DNA of 7,323 nt, taken from JBLHGN01 sp047616325. Lineage in GTDB: Bacteria; Pseudomonadota; Gammaproteobacteria; Pseudomonadales; Cellvibrionaceae. Position 1 is the first letter of the stretch, and each line of letters begins with the position of its first letter. The notes below the pieces were generated by a model. That model did no database searches and was not told the DNA's origin. It saw only the letters and a list, made by a program, of their open reading frames with translations. Positions 6,087-7,323 of the stretch are shown here, one piece after another. The DNA is taken from the NCBI GenBank assembly GCA_047616325.1, contig JBLHGN010000185.1, positions 1-7,323 of the forward strand, in the 5' to 3' direction. Both the position numbers and the translations under genes were made by a program.

Positions 6087-7094
6087 ATGGCTATATCCCA
6101 CCTCATTGCCCACCGCCTACAGCGAAATGTACCCAGTACGGGGGCCGTTTTGCAATTGCGCGACGACGAACTCCCGCGCGACGGTAAAATTGAGGAGTGC
6201 GCGCGCGAACTCAAACTCAGCTATGTTAAAAAGTTGGGCAAAATTCACGGTCGCTTTTCCAGCGACGCGGCCGCCCACCCGCTTTCCAGCTGGATAAACG
6301 AGTGTCTCGACGAAAAACTCAGCTTTGTTTCACTCACCAAAAAAGCCATGCAGCATCTTAAAAGTGAAATTGATAAAACCGAAGCGCCCATAGATGCCTA
6401 CGTATTTTTTGTGCAGGAAAATTTCGAACACAGTGACGAACTTTACATATACTTTGTGCAAAACAATGCTGGCCAATACTTAGATGGCGATTTAGAAATA
6501 AGCGATTGCATCTACCTCGACACCCACAGCATTAACTTGGCCGCTAAACTTAACCTGCGCGAATGGCAAGATGACGACAGCCAATTGACCTACCTTGGCG
6601 TATTGCCTTGGCGCGGCGAAAAAGAAATCAGCGATGCCTTTGTGGATTTTGTCGGCTTTACCGACAAAGCCGATGTGAAAGTGGACACCGAGGCGTTTTT
6701 AGAAGCGGTGGAAAACTACACCAAAGATCAACCGGAAGAAATCGCCGTTGAAACCCGCGAAAAAGTGGTGAACTATTGCTTAGAACAAGACAAAGCTGGC
6801 AAACGTGTGGTTATTGCCGATTTATCCCACGAAATAAACCCAGAAAAAAAAGAAGCCTTTAAAAAACATGTGAGTGACTATAAGCCACAACTTAAAGCTG
6901 AGTTAATTCCCGATCGCGCGCAGCTGCGCCAATTTATTCGCATCAGTGGCCGCGACGAATTGCTAAGCATGAGTTTCGATTCAAAGTGCCTGGGCCAGTC
7001 CATCGTCTACGATTCTGAAACCGATGCACTGGTAATTAAAAAAATTCCCAGTGCACTAAAATCGCGTTTATTGAAGCACTTAAAAAATGGCTAA
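6087..7094 (+). CDS. yejK: Nucleoid-associated protein NdpA/YejK
   Basis: This is a 335-residue acidic/basic mixed protein of the 37-kDa nucleoid-associated family (YejK/NdpA), the same length as E. coli YejK. The family is associated with the nucleoid, and E. coli YejK has been reported to interact with type II topoisomerases. Family features are visible in order: the N-terminal strand MAISHLIAHRLQRN, the LYIYFVQNNAGQYLDGDLEI region, YLDTHSINLAAKLNLREW, AFVDFVGFTDKADV, a helical middle with VVNYCLEQDKAGKR, and the C-terminal FDSKCLGQSIVYDSETDALV followed by basic LKSRLLKHLKNG. There are no membrane segments or signal peptide. The start ATG at 6087-6089 is supported by the family N-terminus, though the preceding AATAGAATCAACTTATT gives no good Shine-Dalgarno. 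It appears intact. It is divergent from the baiN-family gene and sits 90 bp before the next plus-strand gene. Confidence 0.94.
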   Translation: MAISHLIAHRLQRNVPSTGAVLQLRDDELPRDGKIEECARELKLSYVKKLGKIHGRFSSDAAAHPLSSWINECLDEKLSFVSLTKKAMQHLKSEIDKTEAPIDAYVFFVQENFEHSDELYIYFVQNNAGQYLDGDLEISDCIYLDTHSINLAAKLNLREWQDDDSQLTYLGVLPWRGEKEISDAFVDFVGFTDKADVKVDTEAFLEAVENYTKDQPEEIAVETREKVVNYCLEQDKAGKRVVIADLSHEINPEKKEAFKKHVSDYKPQLKAELIPDRAQLRQFIRISGRDELLSMSFDSKCLGQSIVYDSETDALVIKKIPSALKSRLLKHLKNG

Positions 7095-7184
7095 CGAGTA
7101 ATTTTGTTAAACCTTCATCTTATTAAATAGCCCTTGTTAAAAAGTAGGCCGGCTGAAGAGTAAGCTAACCAATGAGCAAGCTAT

Positions 7185-7323
7185 ATGCCGCTGTGTGAAG
7201 ACAATATTCAAACAATGCAACACCAGGTGTTCGACACGCTGATTATTGGCGGCGGCATTAACGGTGCCGTATCGGCCGCCGCGTTGGCGGAAAAAGGGGC
7301 CAAGGTAGCGCTTGTCGATCGTG
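7185..7323 (+). CDS. Glycerol-3-phosphate dehydrogenase/oxidase-like FAD protein, 5' part, cut by the window edge
   Basis: The visible 46 codons encode an N-terminal FAD-binding Rossmann unit: FDTLIIGGGINGAVSAAA, then LAEKGAKVALVDR, where the second strand ends in an acidic residue typical of FAD ribose binding. The GGGINGA form is characteristic of GlpD-type glycerol-3-phosphate dehydrogenases (DAO fold), which oxidise glycerol 3-phosphate to dihydroxyacetone phosphate and pass electrons to quinone, or to oxygen in oxidase forms. The rest of the protein, with the substrate-binding residues, lies past the edge, so other DAO-family enzymes are not excluded. Two in-frame starts are possible, ATG 7185-7187 (MPLCEDNIQT) and ATG 7215-7217 (MQHQVFDT). 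Neither has a strong Shine-Dalgarno; the second gives the more typical short N-terminus. It is 90 bp downstream of yejK on the same strand, with no clear terminator between, so co-transcription is possible. Confidence 0.75.
   Translation, partial: MPLCEDNIQTMQHQVFDTLIIGGGINGAVSAAALAEKGAKVALVDR

Noticed and set aside
7104..7141. Two TTGTTAAA copies 30 bp apart as -35 elements for the glpD-like gene
   Set aside because: No acceptable -10 element lies at 16-18 bp from either copy, and the sequence is AT-rich enough for chance.

Overview
The window is about 7.3 kb of bacterial chromosome with moderate GC. It most likely comes from a marine-type gammaproteobacterium; a Cellvibrionaceae/Teredinibacter-like background is a guess. 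The clues are a yejK/ndpA nucleoid protein gene (a gammaproteobacterial hallmark), a BaiN/YhiN-type flavoprotein, and the start of a GlpD-like flavoprotein. No ribosomal RNA, tRNA or CRISPR array was seen.

Positions 1-2830 are a graveyard of mobile DNA with no intact gene. From the left it holds: (a) a frameshifted IS91-type transposase remnant on the minus strand, running off the left edge; (b) the C-terminal quarter of a GT1-type glycosyltransferase (HHGG motif) on the minus strand, broken by a one-base frameshift and cut off upstream at about 1003; (c) a minus-strand transposase pseudogene that joins an IS4-like N-terminus to an IS1634/IS4-like C-terminus in one frame, interrupted by an opal codon and containing a perfect 17-bp hairpin; (d) about 800 bp of unassigned sequence.

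Positions 2831-7323 are ordinary core-type genome. On the minus strand are a 12-helix MFS transporter (2831-4063), a roughly 560-bp gap without a convincing gene, and the baiN/yhiN-family FAD enzyme (4645-5886). A 200-bp divergent intergenic region follows, with a hairpin in the baiN leader and a 22-bp tandem repeat. On the plus strand are yejK (6087-7094) and, 90 bp on, the first 46 codons of a glycerol-3-phosphate dehydrogenase/oxidase-like flavoprotein cut by the right edge.

The genes do not form an obvious pathway: the MFS and baiN genes are widely spaced, and baiN and yejK are divergent. I find no intact new multi-gene system. The observations most worth following are the perfect palindrome inside the chimeric transposase, the disrupted glycosyltransferase, and the helically phased repeats upstream of yejK.
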